Source of the DNA: Misgurnus anguillicaudatus | Lineage: Eukaryota > Chordata > Actinopteri > Cypriniformes > Cobitidae | NCBI RefSeq assembly: GCF_027580225.2 | Contig: NC_073346.2 | Span: 9,636,001 to 9,700,000, forward strand | Reading direction: 5' to 3' | DNA length: 64,000 bases | Part shown: one piece after another, positions 49,863 to 60,444 of the stretch | Position numbering within the stretch: the first letter of the stretch is position 1 | Layout: the number at the start of each line of letters is the position of its first letter | Notes under the pieces: generated by a model | What the model was told of the DNA's origin: nothing | Database searches by the model: none | Seen by the model: only the letters and a program-made list of their open reading frames with translations | Program-made: the position numbers and the translations under genes

Positions 49863-51207
49863 GTAAAAGATAAAGTTTTATGATCCCCGCATTCAGGTTA
49901 GAGTATGGGGTAAGTTGACCATTCTATGGGTGTTTCTCAAATGCAAGGTTGCATCCTATGGAGGCTGCGTCCATCTTAGACCTGTCCTTCTGAGATTTCG
50001 AGGTTAGAATCCACCTCAAAAGCCAGAATGAGATGGTTTAGTTTGATGTCCAAGGCAATGTCATAATGGTTTCCGCCCCAGTGGTCATGGCATGAAAACT
50101 TTAAAGAGAGAAGTTGAAAATTAGCAATGCATCACCAAAAAAAAAAATCCAATACTGTAGTACAGTGAATAAAAGTCATGTATCAACGGTCTTTACAACA
50201 TGGACAGTTAAACCTTTTGTAATTTAATTAAAACAACAAAAGAGAAAACAAGCAGATTGAGATGTCCTTCAACGATGCTTGATGACGTGGCAGCCGAGAC
50301 ATGCAGCATTCTAGGACGCAGCCTTATTAAAAAAAAAAAAAAATGGACGCAGCCTTATTTATTTTTATTTTATATATGTATAATGTACCCCCTGACTGAA
50401 CTTGTATTTCTTATTATTTTAAAAAAATATATTAAAAATATTTTTAAAAGAACGCAGCTGTGCGTTTGAGAAACGACCGGAAACGACTTATATGTCGCGA
50501 GGCCATCACGTGACCACAATATTTACCAGAAGACCGTTATTTGCTCGAGTTCCCTCAACTTTTTTGTCGCAAATAACATTATTAATATCCTGTAAATAAT
50601 AAAATTTGTACACATTACGTTCCTCTTCACGTTGTAATAGTATGTTTTTGGTTTAATAGTCGGCTTTAAGTTAGTTTTTCTGTCAGTTTGATCGTCAAAA
50701 TCTTGGTAAGTAACTTATAGCTTGTCATTCCTGGTTTTAATTGTTAGAAATACGAATTAAAGAACAGATATAACTAATAGAACTGAAACAATTAATAAAT
50801 ACAATTATTCAACCACTCCAATAGAACAACGTTAACGGTTTTGAGTGGTTTTTAGGAAAAGGTCTGACTGAAATTAACGTAATCCGTATAAGGGCCACTT
50901 TAACGTAACGTTACAGGGCGGGAAAGGTTTGAGGCATTTAATAACTATTAAACTAGCTGGTTTATCCACACCAGTGCGTAACGTGTAAAGTTAACGTTAC
51001 AACGTGGCTTCGGGACTTTGCAGCGACCTGAATAGCATTGCATTGATAAACGTTAATAAGCTTTTAATCGCGTATAGAACATTAATATAAGACGATGATT
51101 CTGTAGATCGACTAACTTACATCCATGCATTACATATTAACTTACCTTGACACTGAAACTGCCGTCAGCACTGTTGCTTCACCCGTTGGAACATCCTACT
51201 AGTTTAG

Positions 51208-51477
51208 GGAGTTAAAAATCGAGTTGGAAAAGAACAAAAAATCGTTCTACACGGGACCCAGAAGCTGCAAAAACCGATTGAGGTTACACTCTTGAATGAT
51301 CGCAAAGTTGAGTGCAGGCAGCCCACACATCTCTCAGATGTGTTTGACTTCATGCTGATCTACGCGCAAACCGATCGTGACATCAAGTACCGCGAGTTCA
51401 AACCTTTTCCGGGGCTTTCCCAAACTCTCGCGGTTCTTGATGTCATACCACGTGCTGTCTGCGCATCTCGGTGTTAA
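51208..51477 (+). CDS. coding-like terminal exon, unidentified protein
   Basis: After a TTTAG acceptor the plus strand encodes 89 residues to TAA at 51475-51477, including KPIEVTLLNDRKVECRQPTH then LSDVFDFMLIYAQTD and YREFKPFPGLSQTLAVLDVI. Composition and codon use look like real protein. A possible upstream exon ends at 50705 with donor TTG|GTAAGT, and AATAAA lies at about 52269. The stop codon is part of the TTAA into which the 723-bp palindrome at 51478 inserted, so the protein is unaffected. I recognise no family. It could be a cargo gene of the large element or a host gene fragment. Confidence 0.4.
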   Translation, partial: GVKNRVGKEQKIVLHGTQKLQKPIEVTLLNDRKVECRQPTHLSDVFDFMLIYAQTDRDIKYREFKPFPGLSQTLAVLDVIPRAVCASRC

Positions 51478-52200
51478 AGGAATAGTCTACTCATTTTCAA
51501 TATTAAAATATGTTATTACCTTAACTAAGAACTGTTGAATCATCCCTCTGTCATCTGTGTGTGTGCACGTAAGCACTGGAGCGCGCTGCTACGCTACGAT
51601 AGCATTTAGCTTAGCCCCATTCATTCAATGGTACCATTTAGAGATAAAGTTAGAAGTGACCAAACACATCAACGTTTTTCCTATTTAAGACGAGTAGTTA
51701 TACGAGCAAGTTTGGTGGTACAAAATAAAACACAGCGCTTTTCTAAGCGGATTTAAAAGAGTAACTATATTTTATGGCGTAATAGCACTTTTGGGAGTAC
51801 TTCGACTCGCCTGAAAAGTCTGTTCCCCTTCTCACTCTCATAATGGGAGAGGGAGGGTGTTACTGCGCCGAGGCGAAGTACTCCCAAAAGTGCTATTACG
51901 CCATACAATATAGTTACTCTTTTAAATCCGCTTAGAAAAGCGCTATGTTTTATTTTGTACCACCAAACTTGCTCGTATAACTACTCGTCTTAAATAGGAA
52001 AAACGTTGATGTGTTTGGTCACTTCTAACTTTATCTCTAAATGGTACCATTGAATGAATGGGGCTAAGCTAAATGCTATCGTAGCGTAGCAGCGCGCTCC
52101 AGTGCTTACGTGCACACACACAGATGACAGAGGGATGATTCAACAGTTCTTAGTTAAGGTAATAACATATTTTAATATTGAAAATGAGTAGACTATTCCT
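51478..52200. mobile_element. TTAA-flanked near-perfect palindrome, 723 bp
   Basis: TTAA (51474-51477 and 52201-52204) flanks ends AGGAATAGTCTACTC and exact complement. The arms, about 340 bp each, match almost base for base and leave a loop of about 60 bp near 51800-51860. It contains CATTTAGCTTAGCCCCATTC. Arm identity suggests recent origin or gene conversion between arms. Confidence 0.96.
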
Positions 52201-52792
52201 TTAAGTCAAACACACCTGAATGTATTTGTTGGCTGCACTCCCTTGCGCTCAGGGATGTAGGTGTAACGAAATAAATGTATTAAATTGATATTATATAAAT
52301 AAATATTGTTATAAAAAATCTTTATAAAATGATTAGCTGTCATTAATAAATTAATATTTGATTTGAAACATCAGTATACGTAAATTTCCCTCAAGTTATG
52401 AAATGCCTAAATAAGATCAAAATGGTGAAAATACAACAATGTATATTTGACCAATTTAGCATTTATTAACTTTTGCCTTTTTAAATTGACTTCAGAAAGT
52501 TATCTACAGCCACACATCCACTGTATACCAAGTTATGATGATCAATTATGAGAATGCAAAATGATTTATAGATCAGTACACAATCAACAAAAAGGTAATG
52601 TCTTAATATATTTTTGCTTTTGTTACTTATTCGTGTATTTGAATTACATCATTCAAAATCAAATGTTAATAATTATAGGGTTTCAGCTTGTTGCAGCTTT
52701 ACAAAAAATGTAGAATTTGTAGGAGCATGGAGAACTGAGTAACAAAGTCATATTATGCATATGGGTGCTCATGGTGGCCTCCAAATAAATAC

Positions 52793-52886
52793 ATGGACAG
52801 GCTGCTAAAGAGGCTCAGGATGATGGAGATGCAAGAGCCAAAGACAGCACGGACCAAACACCAGGCCAGAATTCTGCATGAGTCAG
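52793..52886 (+). CDS. coding-like exon, frame-compatible with 53010-53071
   Basis: ATG 52793 gives 31 codons plus one base (MDRLLKRLRMMEMQEPKTAR then TKHQARILHES) to donor CAG|GTAAGC. Joined to the next candidate exon the frame stays open through a further 21 codons. It is paralogous at its 3' end to 49491-49610, although read in a different frame, which weakens the coding case for one of the two. Confidence 0.3.
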
Positions 52887-53009
52887 GTAAGCAGAATCAG
52901 TTACACTGTATAAAATCATTAATTAATAGACAGTACAATTAATAACACATTATTTTTCATAGCTGTAAAAAACAAAAGAATGAAACAGTACCTGCATTTT
53001 AGTTTCCAG

Positions 53010-53071
53010 CCTTTTTCACAAAGTTGCCGACAACTGGAAGAATGTCCCAAATTGCTGAAAAAAGAAATTCA
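53010..53071 (+). CDS. coding-like exon following 52793-52886
   Basis: Acceptor TTCCAG before 53010 and donor TCA|GTAAGT. The 62-bp length plus one carried base is exactly 21 codons (AFFTKLPTTGRMSQIAEKRN S). Another frame of this exon is also open. Unidentified. Confidence 0.27.
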
Positions 53072-53147
53072 GTAAGTCCTTATAAAAGAGACAGTTTAAA
53101 AGGTAAAACTGCTTCATTTAACTTCAAAAATACCCCTAAATCCTTAA

Positions 53148-53535
53148 AGAACACGCCCACATTTTGGGAATTTAGCTTATTCACCGTATCCCCCAGAGTT
53201 AGATAAGTCCATACATACCTTTCTCATCTCTGTGCGTGCTGTAACTCTGTCTGATGCAGCCCCCGCTAGCTTAGCTTAGCACAAAGACTGGAAGTGAATG
53301 GCTCCATCTAGCATACGGCTTCCAAACATGACAAAATAACGCAAACATTTTCCTATTATGTGTTGTGATTTGTATAGTCAAATTCACTACCAGTCTTTTG
53401 TTCTAAGCTAAGCTAGCGGGGGCTGCGTCAGACAGAGTTACAGCATGCACGGATATGAGAATGGTATGTATGGACTTATCTAACTCTGGGGGATACTGTG
53501 AATAAGCTAAATTCCCAAAATGTGGGCATGTTCCT
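53148..53535. mobile_element. TTAA-flanked palindromic MITE (AGAACACGCCCACATTTTGG ends)
   Basis: TTAA (53144-53147 and 53536-53539). The ends mirror as ...CCAAAATGTGGGCATGTTCCT. Arms include CTAGCTTAGCTTAGC and inverse. 388 bp. Confidence 0.93.
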
Positions 53536-53539
53536 TTAA

Positions 53540-53813
53540 AAATCAGCACCCCTAGTTAATTTGGATGCTAAAACCTAAGGCAGGTTCAAGCCTAGGATTT
53601 AGTGTGTTTATTTGTAAATGTAAAAAATGCAGCTAACCAATCCCAGCTCCAGTGGGCAGGTTAAAGAGTATTTTTTATATGAGACAGAAAACAGAAACAC
53701 ATTTTTAATGGCATTTAAAGACAACATACCACTTCATAAAACTACATTTTCTGTTTAATCCATAGATTGAGTAATTTTGAGACCCTGGGGTGACCACCAA
53801 GGACGAATGAAAA
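53540..53813 (+). repeat. exon-module copy A (degenerate)
   Basis: Homologous to 59227-59936: CAGCACCCCTA, then CCCAGCT, then AAAACAGAAACACAT, then TTTTCTGTTTAATCCATAG, then GAGACCCTGGGGTGACCACC with donor GTAAGT after 53813. The first exon of the module is deleted here. Confidence 0.8.
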
Positions 53814-54011
53814 GTAAGTGAACTACAAAACAAAAAACATTAATATTTTACGACTGTTTCAAGATAAGTACTCTGCATATCTATAGCAATGGACTCTATG
53901 CACGGCAGCGCTTGACGTGTTTCCGGTGATACGGACTACCGGCACATCCGGGAACTTGACTGTAAATTTCGTCACCGCCCCTTTTCGGGGGTTAAAAAAG
54001 CAGCGCCTCCA

Positions 54012-54218
54012 TTGGCTTCCATTCAAAATAGCGGAACAAAGCAACGGTTCTACACAGCCGGCAGGCGCAAACAACCCACGAAATCACTCAGATCAAACAT
54101 GTCGGGTGTTTGTCTGTCCATCCTGCCTGCCGTGGAGCGCGAAAGATACATTAACACATTTAATTTGTTCAATATAAAAACATGTCCCTTTCATTCTCAC
54201 AGCGTCAAATTTGTGTAA
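54012..54218 (+). pseudogene. repeat-encoded peptide, left arm copy
   Basis: A 68-residue frame (MASIQNSGTKQRFYTAGRRK...PFHSHSVKFV) matches, on the opposite strand, the frame at 56049-56282. Two diverged copies both remaining open may mean past coding function, perhaps a transposon protein exon; I recognise no domain. Confidence 0.35.
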
Positions 54219-54241
54219 CAACGCCATCCAGTGATTGCTGG

Positions 54242-55847
54242 TAGTGATCGACCGATATATCGGCCGGCCGATACATCGGGCCGATTTTAGCAGGTTTTAG
54301 GTGTATCGGCATCGGCCGATTCGCGGCTTGCGTTCGCCGATAGCTTTTCCCCGGCATTAATTACAGACAGGCGCCCACAGGCAGCTCTGTGTTGCTGGAG
54401 GCTGCCTGCAGCCCGTGCATTGCCCCTCCCCCCACTAGCAGAGCGGAGTGCTCCAAGCCTGCTCTGGTAAGCTTTAAACTTCAAAGCATCTTTTAACTGT
54501 TTGACTGAAATATTGCCATATACTTTGAAAGTGTAAGCACGTTGCTCTATATGTGCGTGCAATCATAGCTAAGAAAGTTTGGTGGTCATAATGGAAAACG
54601 CGAATGCCTATAAAACTGCTTGCCATTGTATTTAGGGAGCTTCAAATAGCCTTTAGGCTAACCGTATGCATACGGCAGCTGTTACAAACATCATAGGATT
54701 AAATAATGCTGACGTTGTTCCGTGATTTCGTGGTATTTATAGGAGTTTTATTCAGCGACCACCAGTCTGACGTTTGGACGCGACGCGTGATCATAATGCC
54801 GCAAGCGAACGCAGGTCATCAGCCGAACAGCTGATCATAGCTGGACATGCTGGGTTTTTCATTTTCATCTCCATAAATGTATGTAGTAGTAAAGGCTAAA
54901 AATTAATATCCATTACTGATAGTTTCTCGTCATTGTGGAGAGCGCAGTTCATGGTTGCATACGTTTATGGTTGTTAACACGGAGTTTCGCGGAATTTTCG
55001 TCAGCGAAAAAAAATAAGAAATATGACCCAAAGCACTTAGTTCCAAACAGTTCCCACGTGACTTTTATGTGACCGGAGAAGTGTTTTTTTTGTAAGTTTT
55101 GTCAACATTTCTGTTCACTGGGAGCGCAAAGATACATGCACTCTCTCATCCATGTCTCACTGCACGTCTTCCACGTGCACGCGCTCTACTATCTGACCGA
55201 AGTCCGTACACAAATCCTCATGTATTTGTTCAGTTTTATGCGTTTTAAGCGAGCTGAGGCAAACTAACTATCCCTCGCATTTATTATAGGGCAAGAGGGT
55301 GTGTGAGGTACAGGAGTGGGGCAATTGGCATGTTATTCAGAATTCTTTTTAAGTTGTTTTTTGATCAGTATTGCTGTTTACATTTTCCTTGTCTTCTTAT
55401 TAAAGACATTTGCTCTACAAGAGATTAAGTTAAGTGCACTAAAACTTAGACCTAAGCATTAAATAGGTTGTAAATAGTTAGTTACTTTCATGGATAAAGT
55501 AAAGTGTTCCCCTTGTTATGCTGCTTGGTTGTTGCTACTGTGTGCAATGGTGTAATTATTATTTTATTTATGTATTTTAAGCAGCACTGAATTTTCTTAC
55601 TTGTTCTACCTCACCTTACTATTTGTTAAATGTAGTTCAATAAATGTTCCTTTTTTAAATTAAGAGCTGTAACATTTGGTTTTATCATTGTGTCATTTTT
55701 ATGATATAAACTGAATGAGAAAAAGCAGTATCGGCTCCAAATATCGGCTAAAGAAAATCGGCAGCCTGTATCGGTCATCGGCTAAAGCTGATGGGAAAAA
55801 ATCGGTATCGGCATCGGCACAAAAAAATCCATATCGGTCGATCCCTA
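54242..55847. mobile_element. hAT element (TAGNGATCGACCGATAT ends), non-autonomous
   Basis: Ends TAGTGATCGACCGATAT and the complement of TAGGGATCGACCGATAT, with a perfect 8-bp duplication ATTGCTGG (54234-54241 and 55848-55855). Subterminal DNA is packed with ATCGG/GGCCGAT motifs. 1606 bp without an intact transposase. Confidence 0.95.
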
Positions 55848-56048
55848 ATTGCTGGAAATATCGCTAAGCCAGTTAGTTGTATGGCTGGACGGAAAAGTGC
55901 ACTCATTACTCTAAATATAAAGACATAATAAATAAATACGAAGTAACTTTCAAATACGAAGTAAAATCATTCACTTGCTTCCCTGTTGACTTGATGAGGT
56001 ACGTGTTTAATGTCCGGGTAAGACACCTCTGGCCAATAGGGAGCGTTG

Positions 56049-56282
56049 TTACACAAATTTGATGCTGGGAGAATGAAAGAGACATGTTTTTGTGTTGACC
56101 GGGTTGAGTGTGTTGATGTGTCTTTCGCGCTCTGTGGCCGGCAGGGTGGACAGATGGTTACTCAACGTGTTTGGTCTGAGTGATTTCGTGGGTTGTTTAC
56201 GCCTGCCGGCTGTGTACGAAGGTTGCTTTGTTCCGCTATTTTGAATGGAAGTCAATGGAACGTCTAGTGCGATTTCCCCCAA
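56049..56282 (-). pseudogene. repeat-encoded peptide, right arm copy
   Basis: A 77-residue frame containing SIQNSGTKQPSYTAGRRKQP and ERERHINTLNPVNTKTCLFH, the inverted counterpart of 54012-54218. Confidence 0.35.
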
Positions 56283-56380
56283 AAGTGGGCGTGAACCTGT
56301 TCAGAGACATTCTATGACGTTGCGCCGGTTGTGCGTATATCTCAGGATGCTGGACTACTTCCGCCAGTCATAGAGCGCTA

Positions 56381-56422
56381 TGTTATTTTGGCTGTTTGGT
56401 TGCACAAACAGCCAAAATAACA
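56381..56422. repeat. perfect 18-bp hairpin
   Basis: TGTTATTTTGGCTGTTTG (56381-56398), a 6-base loop, then the exact complement (56405-56422). Confidence 0.97.
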
Positions 56423-57582
56423 CAGCAAATTTTGTTGATGCTTGTTTACTTTACATAGAAATAACTTATACTCCACACTTAATACCATAATGACATTTAA
56501 ACGTATGAAAGTATATTTTTTAGGACCGAACTTCTAGCCACCACTGCTGTGTCATAGCGTTTACAGCGACTCACTGGAAAGCATGCCAACTTCTACACTG
56601 CTACCCTGTATCTGCATTACCAATACTTTTAGATAAAAATTGCACTGATAACAGTGCTATTCATCTGTTGTTGATAAATTGGTATGACTGTTATTATCAG
56701 TACTAGCAAAGATAACATCTTTGGTTATACAAGCTAAATGTTAGAACAGTTGAAACTCATATTTTCGATATTTATGTATTCTTTATTAATAACAAATATA
56801 ATATCAATGACAACAAGAATAACTTGAGTGAAAGAAAAAAAACACACACATACAACAAACTAAATAAACGGGATAACAAATAATGGGAAAAATATAGATT
56901 TCTATAACAGACTTTACAATAGTTAAGCCTTTTTTGCTTTGTTCTTTGGATTCTCAAATGTGTCAGGATACTAACTCAAAAATAACCAAGTAAAAATGTT
57001 TTGACAATCGATGTGTACATGAATCTCTCATTTTACCTGACACTTTAAGATAACATACTTTAACATTACAAAGACGTAATATATTACCAGCGCGATTAGC
57101 CTGCTGTTCGAATCGTAAAAATAGCACGATGTACGCTCTGCTAGTACAGGCTAGCTGAACATATCTTAATGATTATACAGAGACGACACATACAACTTGT
57201 AACCTCTCTCGAGTTTGCACATCTGGACAATTCCTCACAAATCACAGGTTGTAAATTTGGGTAAATTCAGCAAACAACTGAGTACATTTTAGCGATTCTG
57301 CCGTCAATCCGTTTTAAATATCCCGTACCGGAAACTGAATAGCTGCCTTGAGTCAAACGCGGAAGTTAAGCGTGCATAGAGTCCATATGCAGATTCTTGA
57401 GTAAGAATTTCTCTCAGACAATATAGACTCAGATGGCTTCATGGTTGACCATATTTGCAGTTTAACAATTTCTATCATGTTAAAGTTCTCACACAAAAAT
57501 TGCTAGTCTAAGAATTCTACAAGAAACCTTGTTCCCCACAAAGGCTTGATGGGTTGTGCAACTTACCTGCTTCCCTTTACAG

Positions 57583-57818
57583 CTCCAGTGAGTGTCTCTA
57601 AGGTAGATCATAATGCAGAAGGATGGAATGTTGATCCGCCTAACATGCAAGGTAAAAGAGCATTTGATAGCATAGTGGATAAACAAATAGCTTTTTTTCA
57701 TTTTCAAAAACAACATAACACTTGCTATTACATTGTTATATATTACATGACAATGTCTAACTCTGATCCATACAAAACAGATTTTCTGTACCGAGAACTT
57801 TGGATGACCATCAAGACA
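57583..57818 (+). repeat. exon-module copy B with two splice-bounded segments
   Basis: Segment 1 (57583-57651) lies between TTTACAG and GTAAAAG and encodes SVSKVDHNAEGWNVDPPNMQ. Segment 2 (57781-57818) lies between AAACAG and GTAAGT. Segment 1 has a clear paralogue at 59708-59770 (NADGWSVDPPNM). Whether the module is translated is unknown. Confidence 0.45.
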
Positions 57819-57903
57819 GTAAGTTTTCAAAAATCTGACCTCAATTTTAGTAACCATTTAAAGATTGTTTTTCTTTTAGTTGATTTAAATAATACCCTAA
57901 AGT

Positions 57904-58633
57904 CCTCCGTTCATCTTCGGAAACACTGTTTAAGAAATTTTAGATGTAGTCCGAGAGCTTGCTGACCCTCCATTAAAAATTTATGTACGATATACTGTTC
58001 ATGTCCAGTTAGGTAATAAAAACATCATCAAAGTAGTTCACGTGACATCAGTGGGTCAGTTAGAATTTGTTGAAGCATCAAAAATACATTTAGGTCCAAA
58101 AATAACGACTTAATTCGGCATTGTCTTCTCTTTCAGGTCTGTTGTGAACCATGTGCATGACACTGCTGCCGTACGACGCTGCTGGCGTGTTATCTGGTGC
58201 ACCCAAGCTTTTTTTTCGTTTACAGTCTGAGGGAGACGCTGTAAACAAAATCTTCGCAAACAAAATCTTCGCAAACATTTCTGAGGATAACACGTCAGCA
58301 GCGCCATTGTGCACGCGCATTCGCAACAGACCCGGAAGAGAAGACAATGCTGAATAAATAGTTATTTTTGGACCAAAATGTATTAATGATGCTTCAACAA
58401 ATTCTAACTGAGCCACTGATGTCACATGAACTACTTTGATGATGTTTTAATTAACTTTCTGGAAATTAGACAGTATACAGCACATACATTTTTTGGAGGG
58501 TCAGAAAGCTCTCGGACTAAATCTAAAACATCTTACACTGTGTTCCGAAGATGAACGGAGGTCTTACAAGTTTGGAACAACATGAGGGTGAGTCATTAAT
58601 TACATTATTTTCATTTTTGAGTGAACTATCCCT
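57904..58633. mobile_element. TTAA-type palindromic element, left end lost
   Basis: CCTCCGTTCATCTTCGGAA at 57904 is mirrored near 58545-58565. The right side continues to GAGTGAACTATCCCT and TTAA (58634-58637), the usual end of a common fish repeat starting TTAAAGGGATAGTTCAC. The left terminus is missing. Confidence 0.85.
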
Positions 58634-58637
58634 TTAA

Positions 58638-59222
58638 ATGGAAAACACCACCGCTTTCCAAAATGTTACTATGTTTTTACCTTAGATGAATTAATACATA
58701 CCCATCTTTTTTCAATGCGTGCACTTAATCTTTGTACAGCGTGTTGTGAATGTGTTAGCATTTAGCCTAGCCCCATTCATTCCTTAGGATCCAAACAGGG
58801 ATGAATTTAGAAGCCACCCAACCCTTTCATGTTTTCCCTATTTAAAGACTGTTACATAAGAAGTTACACTAGTAAGTATGGTGGCACAAAATAAAACGTG
58901 GCAATTTTTTAAGCGGTTAAAAATGATAACTATATTGTATGGCAAAAGAGCACTAAGTTTGCAGCACTTCGACCTCGGCGCACAGTAACATCATCACTCC
59001 TGATTACTCCACCTCTCGCTCAAACTCAAAAGAGGTGGAGTAGTCAGGAGTGATGATGTTACTGCGCTCTGAGGAATGAATGGGGCTAGGCTAAATGCTA
59101 ACACATTCACGACGCGCTGTACAAATATTAAGTGCATGCATTGATAAAAGATAGGGATGTATTGGTTTATCTAAGTTGAGGTAAGAACATGGTGGAATGT
59201 TGAAAAGCTGTGGTGTTTTCCT
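58638..59222. mobile_element. TTAA-flanked palindromic MITE (GGAAAACACCAC ends)
   Basis: TTAA at 58634-58637 (shared with the previous element) and 59223-59226. Ends ATGGAAAACACCACCGC and the complement of AGGAAAACACCACAGC. Internal GCATTTAGCCTAGCCCCATT and inverse. The loop carries a second palindrome (AGGAGTGATGATGTTACTG). Confidence 0.92.
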
Positions 59223-59226
59223 TTAA

Positions 59227-59936
59227 AAGCAGCACCCCTATTTATTTTGGGTGCTAAAAATATTTGCCACAGACAGTTTAAGGCCTTATGCTGCATTCAC
59301 ACCGCCAACAACCTAGTCACTGTGTGTCAGCCATTTCTTTTAATGAGTTTATCAGAAGGCGTTCCCAATTCTGGTTGTCCTAGTAAAAACTACAAACAAA
59401 TGAGTAACAATCCTCTCAGTAAATGACAAAAGAGTGATGACATGAACTTCACTGCTTCACTCTCATTGGTAGTTGCTCCCAAAAGTCCTTCATCAAGTTA
59501 AACTTTCCTCAACGTTGTGGCATAGCTGGACATGCCCACTTCCTGTTGTCAATGGTCACAGTTGCTCATGTTGCTGAATGGGGCAAAGCTTCCATTGGAA
59601 TGAACGAGATTGTGTTGCTAGTCGCTGGCGGTGTACAAGCAGCATTAGTGTGTGTCTTTAAAAATATATCAAATGCAAATTACCTGACCTAACATTCCCA
59701 GCTACAGAGAGCATCCTTTATTCAGTCCCTAATGCAGATGGTTGGAGTGTTGATCCACCTAACATGAGGGATAAAAGAGCGTTTGTTAGCATAATGAGAA
59801 AGAAAACAGAAACACATTATTAGTGGCATTTAAAGACATAACTTAACACTTGTTAATATTACATTTTCTGTTTAATCCATAGAGCACTCGTTTTGAGTCC
59901 TGAGACCCTGGGGTGACCACCGTGAACAAATACAGA
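59227..59936 (+). repeat. exon-module copy C
   Basis: The most complete copy of the module seen at 53540 and 57583: segment 1 (from 59708 after CTACAG) encodes SILYSVPNADGWSVDPPNMR but its donor is changed from GT to GA. Segment 2 (59883-59936) keeps an acceptor (CCATAG) and donor (AGA|GTAAGT). Confidence 0.7.
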
Positions 59937-60254
59937 GTAAGTTACCTAAAAAAAAACAATAATAATATTTATTTATAAAAAGTTCTTATAAAAAGCATCA
60001 TCATTTACTCAGATGAAGTGTTACCTTACCAACATGTTCAAGGAAGGTGCAGGTCTGATGATCCATCCAACATAAAAAAAAGTAAATTTATACTTAGTTA
60101 CATCTGTTGTAAAACAGACAAATGCAGTTATAAGAATTTTACCTAAACTACACACCTATTTGATTCTTAAGTTTAAATAAATCAAAATAATGCATTTAAT
60201 AGTAAAAGCATTTTAAAAGCTACACTCCTAATTCATTTATCTTTGCTATTGCAG

Positions 60255-60444
60255 CTGCTAAAAGGCAGTCTTGACAGTTCTAAGATGAATGCAAATAAAG
60301 ACTGACCACCTGACTTCAGCGGTCCAGTCTCTTGTGGGAAGCAGGTGTTTGTTACCCCAAATACGGATGAAGAGTGACGAAGAGGATGATGACTTTTTTC
60401 TCAAACATCTGCTGAAGATCTTGACAGGCTGGAGACAAAATTAA
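60255..60444 (+). CDS. possible terminal exon, unidentified
   Basis: After a TATTGCAG acceptor at 60254, a 26-codon frame from ATG 60367 (MKSDEEDDDFFLKHLLKILT then GWRQN) ends in TAA at 60444. Acidic start and amphipathic tail. The exon before the ATG contains stops in this frame, so the link to upstream exons is uncertain. Confidence 0.22.

Larger units (their letters stand above)
53889..57386. mobile_element. foldback element (ATGGACTCTATGCACG ends) with inverted arms, split by a hAT
   Basis: ATGGACTCTATGCACG at 53889 is mirrored at 57371-57386. Arms 53998-54231 (+) and 56049-56245 (-) are inverted copies, each encoding a similar peptide with GTKQ.., AGRRKQPTKSLR and KTC.FHS.S.KFV. The hAT element 54242-55847 sits in the left arm. 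The AT-rich 56430-57300 section is unrecognised. Confidence 0.75.

Noticed and set aside
58090..58425. Mirror frames of 60-110 residues at 58.1-58.4 kb
   Set aside because: They come from the palindromic arms of the TTAA element 57904-58633, and no domain is visible.
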